A stretch of 64,000 bases of DNA from Symsagittifera roscoffensis (taxonomy: Eukaryota; Xenacoelomorpha; Acoela; Convolutidae): assembly GCF_963678635.1 (NCBI RefSeq), contig NC_087062.1, positions 26,808,833 through 26,872,832 of the forward strand. The letters are read 5' to 3'. Both the position numbers and the translations under genes were made by a program. The notes beneath the pieces are model-generated. The model saw only the letters and a list, made by a program, of their open reading frames with translations. It did no database searches and was not told the origin of the DNA. Below, one piece after another: positions 30,160 to 41,382 of the stretch (positions within the stretch are counted from its first letter, which is position 1; every line of letters starts with the position of its first letter).

Positions 30160-31905
30160 CCATGGATCAAAACATTATGGATGCCATCGCACTCTGGCTT
30201 CAGGCATTTTTTAGCTCTAGAACATTGCCTGAAACTATGGTTGCCATTGAGGCAAGCGAAGCAAAGTTTCTATTCAGCTACGTATTCTGCTCGCTGAGTA
30301 GCCTTCTTTTTTCTGAAAACAGCACAGTTCCACAATGCATGACTACCCTTACACAAAACGCACGGCGGAAACTTAACTTTATCCTGAGCCTTACTAGTTA
30401 CCTATCTATTGGCTGCAAAAACTTTGTTTGTTTTTGGCTTAATTGGTTCCTCGTTTTTGCCTCAGAATTAAGTACACGTAGCCTTTCATGCCCTTCGGTC
30501 TTTTCTTCCAACCAGTTATTAAAATCTAAGAGTCTTGGGTGCTGCCAATTTTATTTAACAGTATGCAATGACCAAGCTTCCTAACAGCTTACTAACAGCT
30601 TGACTTAACAGGTTAACACTCTTTAGATCATCGTTGAATGACAATGATTTGAAAACTGCTACGAGGCCGGATATGGCAGAGGAGAAACTAATTTTATTTT
30701 CCAAATTGTGCATCTTAAGTGGAGGAAAAGTATTCAGCTTATCAAGATGCGCACCGAAAATAGCATTTGGTTGCCCAAACTTCCGTTGCAAGGTGGCCAG
30801 TGCATCCTTGTACATAACGCCACTATAACTAAACTCCGCAATTGCGGTTTTTGCTTTGCCTGTGACGAGTTTTTTTATGTATGTCAGTTTCGTATCATCG
30901 TTGAGAGCAGCGGAATCAACAGTGGACTTAAATGACCAAACCATTCGTGCCAGTTTAACGTTTAACGGGTTGCCGTCAAACTGGGCTAACTTCCATTCAG
31001 GAAGATGATCTTTGCGGTTATGCATTAACGATTCCGCCTGTTCACGAGCGGAGAGAGGTCAATCCGATGAACAACCTTAGTTCGGAGCGTTGTTTTTGTT
31101 GACTGGCTGATAACCAGTATAAGTATTATTGACAAAGTGCGGAACATGTTGAGGATTAACTGGTGGAGTTTTAAAATACACAGTCCCACCACTTGTATAC
31201 GGGACGGCTGTGTTACACCGTTGGACACCAGTTGTCACATTAGAAAAAACGTTTCCAGCATTACAACGGGCGTGACTATTGGTTTTGTAGCAGCCAATCG
31301 CCATAAGTTTGCATCAATTGTATAGTAATCGTTGATATTAGATGACACAGCATGCGGTACAAAGGGAACAAAATGTTGAGTCTGCACCTGCGCTGCATGG
31401 CAAGGAGGTGCCGAAAAGAAACCGGCGATGGGGTTACTCCAGAAGATGAGAAGTCACCACCAGCAAATGCAGGTGACAAAGAAACAAAACCAGTACTGGG
31501 TTGTGATGGTAACAATGAGACGGGCAATGATTCCGGTTAACCGTTTGCAAAACTACCATTAGTTATGTTTGAACTCATGGTCTGTAAAGGAACAGCAGAC
31601 GGTGGTGGTAAAACTTGTGTACTAGAATGCATTTTGTTAACTGTTAATTAAGTAGATGGAACAGAAGCTTGCAATGGCAAAAGGCTTGCCCTGTCAAATT
31701 GAGGCATGGCCCGATGTCCATGACTATGGATTCCAGGGTCACTCAATGCTGTGTGCTCATGGTTATGAGTATTAGTTGTGTTAATTGAATAAACGAGATT
31801 GGCGGAAGTCGTCGGTTCTGACGAAATTGGTACAGGAGTGAAGACCAGCAAACCTGGTGCAATAGCACCATCAAGAAGTGCCTGTGATCTGACAAAAACT
31901 ACCAA
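30160..31905 (-). pseudogene. BEL/Pao Gag with zinc knuckles (broken)
   Basis: The core Gag segment (30555-31025) has the retroviral-like fold sequence typical of DUF1759, including the LPEWKLAQFDGNPL and KLTYIKKLVTGKAK stretches. Further on, knuckle 1 is CVLCKGSHALWNC and knuckle 2 is CFACLNGNHSFRQC, followed by KKCLKPECDGIHN. An in-frame stop lies between the two knuckles. The N-terminal part (31648-31905 and 31276-31527) is Ser/Thr/Pro-rich and in other frames. Confidence 0.85.
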
Positions 31906-32103
31906 ATCATTAATCCGATCGGTTGCTACTTTTGAAATAGGTTGACTTGTTCCTGTCAGGTGAATCTCCGCTACCTTGAGAGCGTATCCAAATCAAGTGA
32001 ATCAAGAAGGTGATGTTCACAGATAAAATGGATTTAAGCCAATCAAGAAAGATGAGACCATCTTTGCTGCGTATGGTAAGGCAGAAATGAGAAAGCAAAG
32101 ATT

Positions 32104-32991
32104 ATGATAGTCGCGAGCTCAGAATTCGCATATACCTCTAAGTCTCTGTTTTTGCCTGATGTTATAATCTTGGAAGCGGTCGACCTGGACCTAATACAGT
32201 CTGTGTCGATGCCAATCGAGGTACAACGACAGACCGAAATCCAACCAATCTCAATCGTATTTACTGGCATGAACGACCATCTACACAGTAGGGGTTTCTT
32301 GAGCAGACTCAGAGAGCCTACGACAGCCGAAGGCGCTGTATGGCCAGCTATAAAGGATATCCTCGAATCAATGGGTGAAGTAGTAGACACCCTGAAAGAA
32401 GGATCCTTCACCAAAATAACACCGAGAGCCGTGTTTGCACTGTCTCCGCGATATGCACATCTCCCGGATGGACTGAAGTTTGTATATGCGATGGTGGCTT
32501 TGCTCTCGGAAGGGAAATATGATGTGATCATATCTGCCCCAAATTGCGGAATAAAGAAAGAGAATCTGAGGCCACTCAGGGCTGAATTGCCTGAGGTGTG
32601 GTCTGACATCTCGAACGCGATGCGAGGATTTAAGAACCATTTACTACACATGTTAGTATTAGACGAAATGCTGGTGTTGGAACTGTCCAACTTCAGTCGA
32701 CCACTCAAACTGAAGCCAGGAATTGACGATGACCATGAAGTAATCGTAGCGATGTCAAATGATTTAAGATTTCGAGAGATGGAAGTAAAGGAGGAAGGAG
32801 AGAGAAAGAAGAACTCCAAGGAAACCAGAGCTCACTTGGAAGCGATCATTTTGAGAACGAAATCAGAGGCTAACCAGTGGCTACACTTCACCCCCTCGAG
32901 TAGCAGCAATGGGCGCGGATGCTTTCGAGCGAGGTCCAGTGATGATTCGGAAAATGCATGCCTACCTAGTGAAGGAGGTAAACCTGGCTGA
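32104..32991 (+). CDS. unclassified ORF, possible SGNH-hydrolase-like domain (295 aa)
   Basis: This is the longest ORF of the unexplained plus-strand region. Residues about 19-27 (DVIILEAVD) and 51-60 (IVFTGMNDHL) resemble the beta-strand plus GxND block of SGNH/GDSL hydrolases, domains sometimes carried by retrotransposons. Later blocks (PDGLKFVYAMVALL; LPEVWSDISNAMRGFK) look like folded protein. The catalytic Ser block and terminal D-x-x-H were not found, so activity cannot be claimed. An in-frame stop at 32077-32079 means any true N-terminus lies in another frame or was lost. Homology is unverified. Alternatives are a Gag-like or viral protein. Confidence 0.4.
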   Translation: MIVASSEFAYTSKSLFLPDVIILEAVDLDLIQSVSMPIEVQRQTEIQPISIVFTGMNDHLHSRGFLSRLREPTTAEGAVWPAIKDILESMGEVVDTLKEGSFTKITPRAVFALSPRYAHLPDGLKFVYAMVALLSEGKYDVIISAPNCGIKKENLRPLRAELPEVWSDISNAMRGFKNHLLHMLVLDEMLVLELSNFSRPLKLKPGIDDDHEVIVAMSNDLRFREMEVKEEGERKKNSKETRAHLEAIILRTKSEANQWLHFTPSSSSNGRGCFRARSSDDSENACLPSEGGKPG

Positions 32992-33550
32992 AAATGCTGA
33001 AGAGAAGTCAGCCGAGTTCGTAAACGGAGTGTGCCAAGTTACCCTGGAAGCTTTCTGGACACAGAAGGTGAAGAAAAAAGAACGCTTTGACCGGTCTGAC
33101 AGCATGCTAGAAGGGTTAACAGCCGGATGGAGTGCGTTCTTCTCGGCGAAAATTTATCCCTCGCTTTCTCGATATCTGATAAAAGAATTCCTAGAAGTAT
33201 CGATCGTTGAATTACTAGCCCGTAGAAGTATCGTAGAAGTATCGATCGTTGAATTACTAGCCCTGTTCGTGACGTTTGGAGCAGTGAACTTTGTGAAAGG
33301 ACCAGCGATACTGCTCACCGAAGGAGTGCAGAGTTTGCGATTAGATGGACTTCTAACATTGATCGCGATAACGCATGGAAACTTGGGAGGATTGATGAAT
33401 TTGACACGCTACCCGGAGCAGATGAGGGAGAATAGGAGGAAATTCGACGTGAAACAAGCTACGGATTCCTGCAACAAGATTAAAGATATGCGACATACTC
33501 TTATCCAGTACCTCTTGCAAAAAAAATCGCTTTGGAACAGGAAAGGATGA
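32909..33550 (+). pseudogene. unclassified ORF overlapping the SGNH-like ORF (213 aa)
   Basis: It overlaps the preceding ORF by 83 nt in the next frame and looks like its continuation after a frameshift. It is mostly helical and charged (VNLAENAEEKSAEFVNG), then hydrophobic. Residues around 33194-33262 contain a small internal tandem duplication (AGAAGTATCGATCGTTG twice), which lengthened the frame. No domain recognised. Confidence 0.4.
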
Positions 33551-34344
33551 AACGATTCAGAGGGAGGAAGACGTGCGACGTCATGTTGGGAGCATGCCCC
33601 TGCTAACCGATCTGAGCTTAGCTATGAGGACCGATCCCTTAGCATTGATCAGAGGAGCCACGGAACTCGTGAGGGTCATATATTGACCCGCAGTCACGTT
33701 TGCGTTCCCTGATGTTGAGGAGGTCGGTGCTGCACCTGAACCTGCTATCAGCAGTGGACGGGATTGAATTGGTGTGAGCAGCATGTACTGCGAGAGCTCA
33801 TGAGCAAAGACTTATTGTTTGCAAAGATATCGGAGCCAGAGATGACGGTTATTAACTTTGACGATCACTTCCGTGATCGTATGGGAGAAGTGGACAGAGG
33901 ACACATTGAAGTATTCCCTAAACTCGGAATCTAAGACCCTAAGACACAACAAATGGTGAGGTCACAAGAAACAAGAACTCCTCGACAGACTGCAGCGTAC
34001 CATAAGGTGAGAGAAGAGACGAAAGATTGGGGTGATTACAAGAAACTACCGGAGGAAATCCCTGAATTCGCTCTGATAAGAAGGATGTTTTCGGAGCTGT
34101 CTCCGCAGTGTAAACTCCTAGGTTGAGAGCCTTTGAGACTAATGAAAGGAGGATGGCAAAATTCTCGGAAACGATGGACCCGTGTTTTGTGGGCAGAAAT
34201 GCCGCAGTGCTGCACTATACGCAGTTTGCTTACACGGATGAAGCAACGAGAAGACGAATGAGCAATGCAGCGACTCCGAAGCCTGGGAGGTTTGACGAGG
34301 AATGGGCAAAATTGGATCTAGCGCCTATGATGATGAGAGGCTAG
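33551..34344 (+). pseudogene. decayed coding stretch linking the unclassified ORFs
   Basis: Protein-like segments continue in alternating frames: TDPLALIRGATELVRVIY (frame 3), then MTVINFDDHFRDRMGEV and LPEEIPEFALIRRMFSEL (frame 2), then MDPCFVGRNAAVLHYTQF (frame 1, from 34123). Each is interrupted by stops. The simplest reading is one long decayed gene with several indels. Confidence 0.4.
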
Positions 34345-34398
34345 GCTGAACTACCAGAAGCCTCCCTGATCTTAACGAGTGTAAAACCAGAGTTAACG

Positions 34399-35511
34399 GT
34401 GGAAGGAACGCTACGGACTAGAACCATGCTAGCACGCTTCGGCTATGAAGAGATCAAAGTAACTCATGGAGAGGAGGAAGATCAGTCAGCTGGCAGACTA
34501 GTTGTACCAAAATTTCCTGATGGGGCAAGAGGTGATGAGCAAGGGCCTTCGAGTTCAGGAAAGAACCCAGGACGAAACGATGGGCAGGGAGGAAGCCGTC
34601 GATTGGAAGAACCAATGCAGCAGGAACCCGATCAAGCTGAGAAAGAAGACGATAAGGCTTCGACAGGAGGGATATCCAGCGTAGACTTCAATTTCCTCAG
34701 TAATTTTGAAAACGGCACGGACATGTTGGAAACGACGACTGAGCCAGCAGCCGAGGGTACTTCCACGCTGGAACCCCCGTCGGCCTTTATGGGAACAAAC
34801 CGGAATTCGGCGGAGAGCGGCTCTCCGAGCAATTCAAAAAGTACCGAGCAGAAACTCTTGATGGAATCACCAAGGAGAAGAAGAATAGAAGGCGCTGCCA
34901 GAGTACTTTTCTTGGGAACGTTGCCCGGAGAAGAGTGGCAGGTGCATCATAGGGACCATGAACATAGGACAGGATGCAGAATCGACAGAGTGGCCTTCAC
35001 AGTAGTTCAGAGCTACGGAACCCAGTCTATTTTGAAACTAGGTCTCAACCGACCACTAATGCGAGAAGTGCTTGACAACAAACTCGACGCTTATGAAAGG
35101 AAATTGAGCGAGTTGGTGATCGATTCGGCCACTGGCGAAAGACAGGCAAACTCTCCTAACTAGATGACGCCGCAAGAAGACAAAGGAGAAGTGGTATATC
35201 TGTCAAGAACCCAGAAAGGAACGATGCGATCAAAAAAGGTGATTTACATGATTATTGAAATGAAGATGAAACTGGGCAGCAAGGTGACATTGAGAAAAGC
35301 GGGAAAGACACAGGGTGATTCGGAAATCTCGATGAAAGCTGTCAACTCAGCTAAAAGAAAACGTGTCGAAGAAGCTATGGACTTGGGACAGGGTGATGAT
35401 CGATTACCTGGCACAGACAGGATCTTGACTGATATAGCGATGGGGCCACCCACTCTCATTGCAGGAATAAAATCAACCGGTTACAGAACAAGAGGAGTGA
35501 CCGCACTCTGA
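34399..35511 (+). pseudogene. unclassified frame-1 segment with disordered linker
   Basis: It encodes 254 residues to a TAG at 35161, then directly resumes in the same frame for 115 residues to a TGA at 35509. Residues about 45-160 of the first part are Gly/Ser/Glu/Thr-rich and probably disordered. A more ordered part follows (RVLFLGTLPGEEWQVHH; QSILKLGLNRPLMREVL). The same frame is also used upstream (34123) and downstream (35644-36897), so the stops are probably later mutations in one long ORF. No family recognised. Confidence 0.4.
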
Positions 35512-35643
35512 CTGGAGCAAGAAAAGGAGATACTCAACCAATGTGGAGAGAGTACCCTTAAAGACTTTAAACCGTCTCCCATGAATCACGGAGAGAGAAG
35601 CGTCGTAGGACAGTTAGTCCCAGTGGAATATAACTAACTGACA

Positions 35644-36897
35644 GTGTCGGAAACTGTATCGATTGATGAACCCGCCGGTGGATACATGGAGATGTTAGAG
35701 TACAGAAATTTGGCCAGAGGACACTTAATGGCTCTGGAAGACAAAAGTGCCATGGAAGGTTATTTCGAGACGATGAAGATGCAAGGCACCACCTTGAAGC
35801 AGCAGGCATACGGGACTCTGGTATCGTCTGAAATGCACGCGGAAAAGATCGAGCAGTTGGTGAGCCATCCATGGAGAGCGGTAGTGCTACGACACTTCGA
35901 AGAAGAAATGAGAACCATGCCGAAGATACACGCTCTGATAGCAATACCTTATGTGAGAGCAGAGCTACAACTAAGGTTCGCTTGGTGCATGATTTGACTG
36001 ACTCGCGGGGAATGTGATTTGGACGAAAGAAAAAGATCGGAGAGAGAAAAGGTGTTCTTAATGACGAGTGTGAGAGATCTGATAACCCAAGAAGGAGCAG
36101 CAGTAGCGTGCGCGGCGATACGGAGAGACGCTCTCTGTTTCATTCGGTTTATGATAGAACAAATTTCAGTGCCAGCATTGAACACTTGTGTCAAGATGCT
36201 AAGAGAAGGCGATGGACGATCGAAAGCCTTGCTCTTGCTAGCACTTTTGGACATACATCAGAGCAAACCAATGCGAGTAAATATGAAAGAACCCGTAGAA
36301 CTAGAACCAATGAAGAAAATAGACGAAATGAGGAGATTCTCAAACAAGGAGCTGAGGCTCACTAAGGAATCTATGGGAGCCCAGCCGAAATCCAGTTAAT
36401 ACTGTGGACCGATCAGGAAGAAATCATACAGTTACATATCCGGAACTATAGGGATGGCGTACAACCCTTTCCTAAACGAAGAAATAGGCGATTGCTTCTT
36501 TGATTACGACCAAGCAGTGTTGCTAAAATTCTGGACGTCAAGAATCGCAACGATAAGAAGCGCTGCTAATCAGCAGACCGAGCTGGGACTAGTCTTGGAG
36601 GGAAAGATGACTGCACCTTCAGTGCCAAAATCTGACAGTCGAGTGGAGTTTGGATTGGGATTCTCAGACGAACTGCTGAGAACTAGCTTAATGGTGTTTG
36701 GGAACATTGTGATGAAGGCGCGAACGGAAACGGAACCGATTGCAGTTTGCCATGGACAAACCGAGGTGAATCTAGTAACTGCATTAGGATTCTACAGCAT
36801 GTTTGGTTCTTTAGAGTCAGTCTTTGAATCTAGAACAAAAGCAAGAGATGGTCACAACCATCAGTGTCGAAGTGTTTCCAGGAGTTTTGCAAACTGA
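35644..36897 (+). pseudogene. unclassified frame-1 coding region, duplication unit 1
   Basis: Frame 1 continues with stops at 35995 (TGA), 36397 (TAA) and 36895 (TGA). The protein is helical, with Leu/Met/Glu-rich segments such as EMHAEKIEQLVSHPWRAVV and ALCFIRFMIEQISVPALN, then GLGFSDELLRTSLMV. The TGA at 35995 is a GGA codon in the second unit, so it arose by one substitution, probably after duplication. Relative to unit 2, 312 bp are missing at 36696/36697. Nucleoprotein- or Gag-like roles are conceivable but unsupported by any motif I know. Confidence 0.45.
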
Positions 36898-38410
36898 ACA
36901 AAAAAATATAGGAAAGTGGAGGGAAGCGATCGAGGTGGAAATGAACAACCGGCACAGTGAAACTTATCGAAGACCGTCGGGAGAGCGATAATTGGTGTGA
37001 TCGACATTAGGTCCAATGTGCAAGAGCAGATACCCAGTGCATTTCGTAGAGGTGGATGTGAAAAGTACGAGAACGATCGTGGATCAAGCCTTCTCAGTGC
37101 CAAAATGCGTAAGACTAGCGAGAATGTCAGAGAGAACCAAAGAGGAAATAGAATCGATGCTGGAAAAGAAGTTCATGGGATACGCCAGTGGGAAATTCAG
37201 TGACTTTGAGAGACAAAAGCAGAAAGGATCAACAGTCACGGATTAAAATACAGTAGATGAGCATGATGAAGTCCACCGAGTGATGATGGAAGTAGAACCA
37301 CTACTGGAAACCTCGGGAAAACGTAATTGGAGGAGCATCATGTCAACACATGATAAGTTCCCTGCCATTGCTTGCTGCAAACATGGTGGTACCGCGGGCG
37401 TAGTAATCTGGTGTTGATCTGGGACTGTGGAGAGCTGCTCTCCATCAGTTTACCAGATTCATCACAGCCCATAACGATAGTGATAGTAGGAGTTATGATG
37501 GCGATACGATGGCTGAAAGCTCATGTAAAAGAGAACAATAGACAGGAGGCGCCGACGAGAGAACAGTTACAGGAATTGGATTTTCTAAAAGATTTAAATC
37601 TTTTTGAGACAATGTGCAAAATCTTGAACATTCCGATGGAAGTGAAAAAGATATGGGCCAGAAGACGACTGATGCCATGGTTCAGAGCCAAAATGACTGC
37701 ATGGTTATACGAGTATGCCAAGAAGCATATGTCGAAGCACAGCAGAGAGTACAGTGCGTACCAGCTGGACATTGGAGCAGGAGCTTTCAAGTGAGCTTTT
37801 GTTTCTCATCGGAATACAGTAACCACCGCAGTGAAGAGAACTTCTAGGACAAGTGAATGTGACGGAAGGGAGAAAGAAGAGATGTTGAAGGAAGACTTGG
37901 AGAGAAACGTGAGAATCTGCCGACACAACAGCTTCTGCCGAAACAGAGAATCTAATGTTGATCCTCTACCTTGTTGCAAACAAAGAGTAGAAAAGCAGAA
38001 GTGTTGGAGGACTGCTTCCAACAGCGTCATAATAGCTACCGACCTGTTGCAAGACACAGAGAATGAAAGTGCGGAGTCAATGTCACGGGAGATGGAGATG
38101 GAACATTGACAAATGGCCGAAAAACAAGATGCAAAAAGAAGTAAAATTAAAAGAATTTAGAAGTTTTAGAACTTTTAAACGACGAACAAAGAAGGAAACA
38201 AAAAGCGACAAAAGAGGAGATGTTAAAACTCAGAAATGTTTTGTTTGTGACAAAAAGCTCAATGAGAAACAAAGCAACTAAGTTTTTGCAATTGAAACGG
38301 GAAAGAAAACATTTAGTTGAATTTTGAAGATTAAAGAATTTGTTGAATTTATAAATTTGCATTTTGAATTTAGATTGTGGCTTTAGAGAGACTTACTATT
38401 TATTTAGAAA
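35747..38410 (+). repeat. tandem duplication, unit 1 (2,664 bp)
   Basis: It begins GTGCCATGGAAGG and ends ATTTAGAAA. The next unit begins immediately with the same GTGCCATGGAAGG. Identity to unit 2 appears very high (only scattered single-base changes on reading). The length differs from unit 2 by one 312-bp gap and two small indels (+3 and +1 in this unit), which account exactly for 2,664 versus 2,972 bp. Confidence 0.95.
37016..38281 (+). pseudogene. unclassified 3' ORFs of duplication unit 1
   Basis: Open pieces are 37016-37246 (frame 2, FVEVDVKSTRTIVDQAFSV), 37372-37794 (140 aa, with hydrophobic ITIVIVGVMMAIRWL and a helical basic tail), 37831-38109 and 38063-38281 (Lys-rich, with CFVCDKK, half of a possible zinc site). 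Frames alternate, so there has been decay. The last 120 bp (38282-38400) are AT-rich and look like a 3' untranslated tail. Confidence 0.35.
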
Positions 38411-39060
38411 GTGCCATGGAAGGTTATTTCGAGACGATGAATATGCAAGGCACCACCTTGAAGCAGCAGGCATACGGAACTCTGGTATCGTCTGAAATGC
38501 ACGCGGAAAAGATCGAGCAGTTGGTGAGCCATCCATGGAGAGCGGTAGTGTTACAACACTTCGAAGAAGAAATGAGAACCAGGCCGAAGATACACGCTCT
38601 GATAGCAATACCTTATGTGAGAGCAGAGCTACAACTAAGGTTCGCTTGGTGCATGATTGGACTGACACGCGGGGAATGTGATTTGGACGAAAGAAAAAGA
38701 TCGGAGGTAGAAAAGGTGTTCTTAATGACGAGTGTGAGAGATCTGATAACCCAAGAAGGAGCAGCAGTAGCGTGCGCGAAGCGGAGAGACGCTCTCTGTT
38801 TCATTCGGTTCATGATAGAACAAATTTCAGTGCCAGCATTGAACACTTGTGTCAAGTTGCTAAGAGAAGGCGATGAACGAGCGAAAGCCTTGCTCTTGCT
38901 AGCACTTTTGGACATACATCAGAGCAAACCAATGCGAGTAAATATGAAAGAACCCGTAGAACTAGAACCAATGAAGAAAATAGACGAAATAAGGAGATTC
39001 TCAAACAAGGAGCTGAGGCTCACTAAGGAATCTATGGGAGCCCAGCCGAAATCCAGTTAA
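38377..39060 (+). pseudogene. unclassified 227-aa ORF, intact in unit 2
   Basis: This is the unit-2 equivalent of the broken 35644-36399 region. It is open for 227 residues because it keeps GGA where unit 1 has TGA. The first residues before GTGCCATGG come from the 3' tail of unit 1, so its start is a product of the duplication junction. The terminal TAA at 39058 is shared with unit 1. Coding-like sequence resumes after it in the same frame, so that stop may also be a mutation. Confidence 0.4.
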
Positions 39061-41382
39061 TACTGTGGACCGTTCAAGAAGAAATCATACAATTACATAT
39101 CCGGAATTATAGGGATGGCGTACAACTCTTTCCTAAACGAAGACAAAGGCGATTGCTTCTTTGATTACGAGCAAGCAGTGTTGCTAAAAATCTGGACGTC
39201 AAGAATCGCAACGATAAGAAGCGCTGCTAATCAGCAGACCGAGCTGGGACTAGTCTTGGAGGAAAAGATGACTGCACCTTCAGTGCCAAAATCTGACAGT
39301 CGAGTGGAGTTTGGATTGGGATTCTCAGACGAACTGCTGAGAACGAGCTTAATGGTGGCATGGGAACTGATGAAACCATCATGGTGTCCTAGTCCCAATG
39401 CTGATTCGATACTACGGGCGACACAAGACATACAGAGGGAATTGAATGCAGACTGAAACTTGCGTGACCTGAACATCATATATAATCTGATGACGACAGC
39501 CTCTAAGAGCATCGGAGAAGACAAAGTAGATTTGCCTGGCTGGGGACCAGAGGACTGGGTCAAACATGGTAGCTGTCTGGCAGAAGTATGTGGGCTGGAA
39601 GGTCACATCTGTGGAGGTCGGGATTGCGTAAAGACCCTGGAGTAACAGCACAAGCAATTGAAGATATTGTTTGGGAACATTGTGATGAAGGCGCGAACGG
39701 AAACGGAACCGATTGCAGTTTGCCATGGACAAACCGAGGTGAATCTAGTAACTGCATTAGGATTCTACAGCATGTTTGGTTCTTTAGAGTCAGTCTTTGA
39801 ATCTAGAACAAAAGCAAGAGATGGCCACGACCATCAGTGTAGAAGTGTTTCCAGGAGTTTTGCAAACTGAACAAAAAAATATAGGAAAGTGGAGGGAAGC
39901 GATCGAGGTGGAAATGAACAACCGGCACAGTGAAACTTATCGAAGACCGTCGGGAGAGCGATAATTGGTGTGATCGACATTAGGTCCAATGTGCAAGAGC
40001 AGATACCCAGTGCATTTCGTAGAGGTGGATGTGAAAAGTACGAGAACGATCGTGGATCAAGCCTTCTCAGTGCCAAAATGCGTAAGACTAGCGAGAATGT
40101 CAGAGAGAACCAAAGAGGAAATAGAATCGATGCTGGAAAAGAAGTTCATGGGATACGCCAGTGGGAAATTCAGTGACTTTGAGAGACAAAAGCAGAAAGG
40201 ATCAACAGTCACGGATTAAAATACAGTAGATGAGCATGATGAAGTCCACCGAGTGATGATGGAAGTAGAACCACTACTGGAAACCTCGGGAAAACGTAAT
40301 TGGAGGAGCATCATGTCAACACATGATAAGTTCCCTGCCATTGCTTGCTGCAAATATGGTGGTACCGCGGGCGTAGTAATCTGGTGTTGATCTGGGACTG
40401 TGGAGAGCTGCTCTCCATCAGTTTACCAGATTCATCACAGCCCATAACGATAGTGATAGTAGGAGTTATGATGGCGATACGATGGCTGAAAGCTCATGTA
40501 AAAGAGAACAATAGACAGGAGGCGCCGACGAGAGAACAGTTACAGGAATTGGATTTTCTAAAAGATTTAAATCTTTTTGAGACATTGTGCAAAATCTTGA
40601 ACATTCCGATGGAAGTGAAAAAGATATGGGCCAGAAGACGACTGAGCCATGGTTCAGAGCCAAAATGACTGCATGGTTATACGAGTATGCCAAGAAGCAT
40701 ATGTCGAAGCACAGCAGAGAGTACAGTGCGTACCAGCTGGACATTGGAGCAGGAGCTTTCAAGTGAGCTTTTGTTTCTCATCGGAATACAGTAACCACCG
40801 CAGTGAAGAGAACTTCTAGGACAAGTGAATGTGACGGAAGGGAGAAAGAAGAGATGTTGAAGGAAGACTTGGAGAGAAACGTGAGAATCTGCCGACACAA
40901 CAGCTTCTGCCGAAACAGAGAATCTAATGTTGATCCTCTACCTTGTTGCAAACAAAGAGTAGAAAAGCAGAAGTGTTGGAGGACTGCTTCCAGCAGCGTC
41001 ATAATAGCTACCGACCTGTTGCAAGACACAGAGAATGAAAGTGCGGAGTCAATGTCAGGGGAGATGGAGATGGAACATTGACAAATGGCCGAAAAACAAG
41101 ATGCAAAAAGAAGTAAAATTAAAAGAATTTAGAAGTTTTAGAACTTTTAAACGACGAACAAAGAAGGAAACAAAAAGCGACAAAAGAGGAGATGTTAAAA
41201 CTCAGAAATGTTTTGTTTGTGACAAAAAGCTCAATGAGAAACAAAGCAACTAAGTTTTTGCAATTGAAACGGGAAAGAAAACATTTAGTTGAATTTTGAA
41301 GATTAAAGATTTTGTTGAATTTATAAATTTGCATTTTGAAATTAGATTGTGGCTTTAGAGAGACTTACTATTTATTTAGAAA
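38411..41382 (+). repeat. tandem duplication, unit 2 (2,972 bp)
   Basis: This copy of 35747-38410 additionally holds 39358-39669 (312 bp), absent from unit 1. At the right end ATTTAGAAA is followed by GGCCTGAGAG, which marks the original 3' continuation. Direct head-to-tail order with no spacer indicates unequal exchange or replication slippage, not independent insertion. Confidence 0.95.
39115..41253 (+). pseudogene. remaining unclassified ORFs of unit 2
   Basis: Open pieces are 39115-39456, 39658-39870, 39989-40219, 40345-40668, 40803-41081 and 41035-41253. They repeat the unit-1 ORFs with few changes. The extra 312 bp contributes GWGPEDWVKHGSCLAEVCGL and two in-frame stops. A one-base deletion at about 40645 shortens the 140-aa ORF of unit 1 to 107 aa here. 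Confidence 0.4.

Larger units (their letters stand above)
26245..31910 (-). mobile_element. BEL/Pao LTR retrotransposon, decayed
   Basis: In minus-strand order: a DUF1759-type Gag, two CCHC knuckles, an aspartic protease, reverse transcriptase, RNase H, an integrase with zinc-binding and catalytic domains, and a C-terminal tail. Domain order and motifs are those of BEL/Pao elements. Frameshifts and stops break every domain. No pair of LTRs was found: the right end meets unrelated plus-strand sequence near 32000, and a single 3' LTR candidate lies near 25985-26262. Confidence 0.9.

Noticed and set aside
32043-32819. 258-codon minus-strand ORF antisense to the SGNH-like ORF
   Set aside because: It is the complement of the better plus-strand ORF, with Ser-rich shadow-like composition and no motif.
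36454-36897. 147-aa ORF in unit 1 as a functional gene longer than its unit-2 partner
   Set aside because: It is open only because the 312-bp segment with two stops is absent; neighbouring frames are broken.
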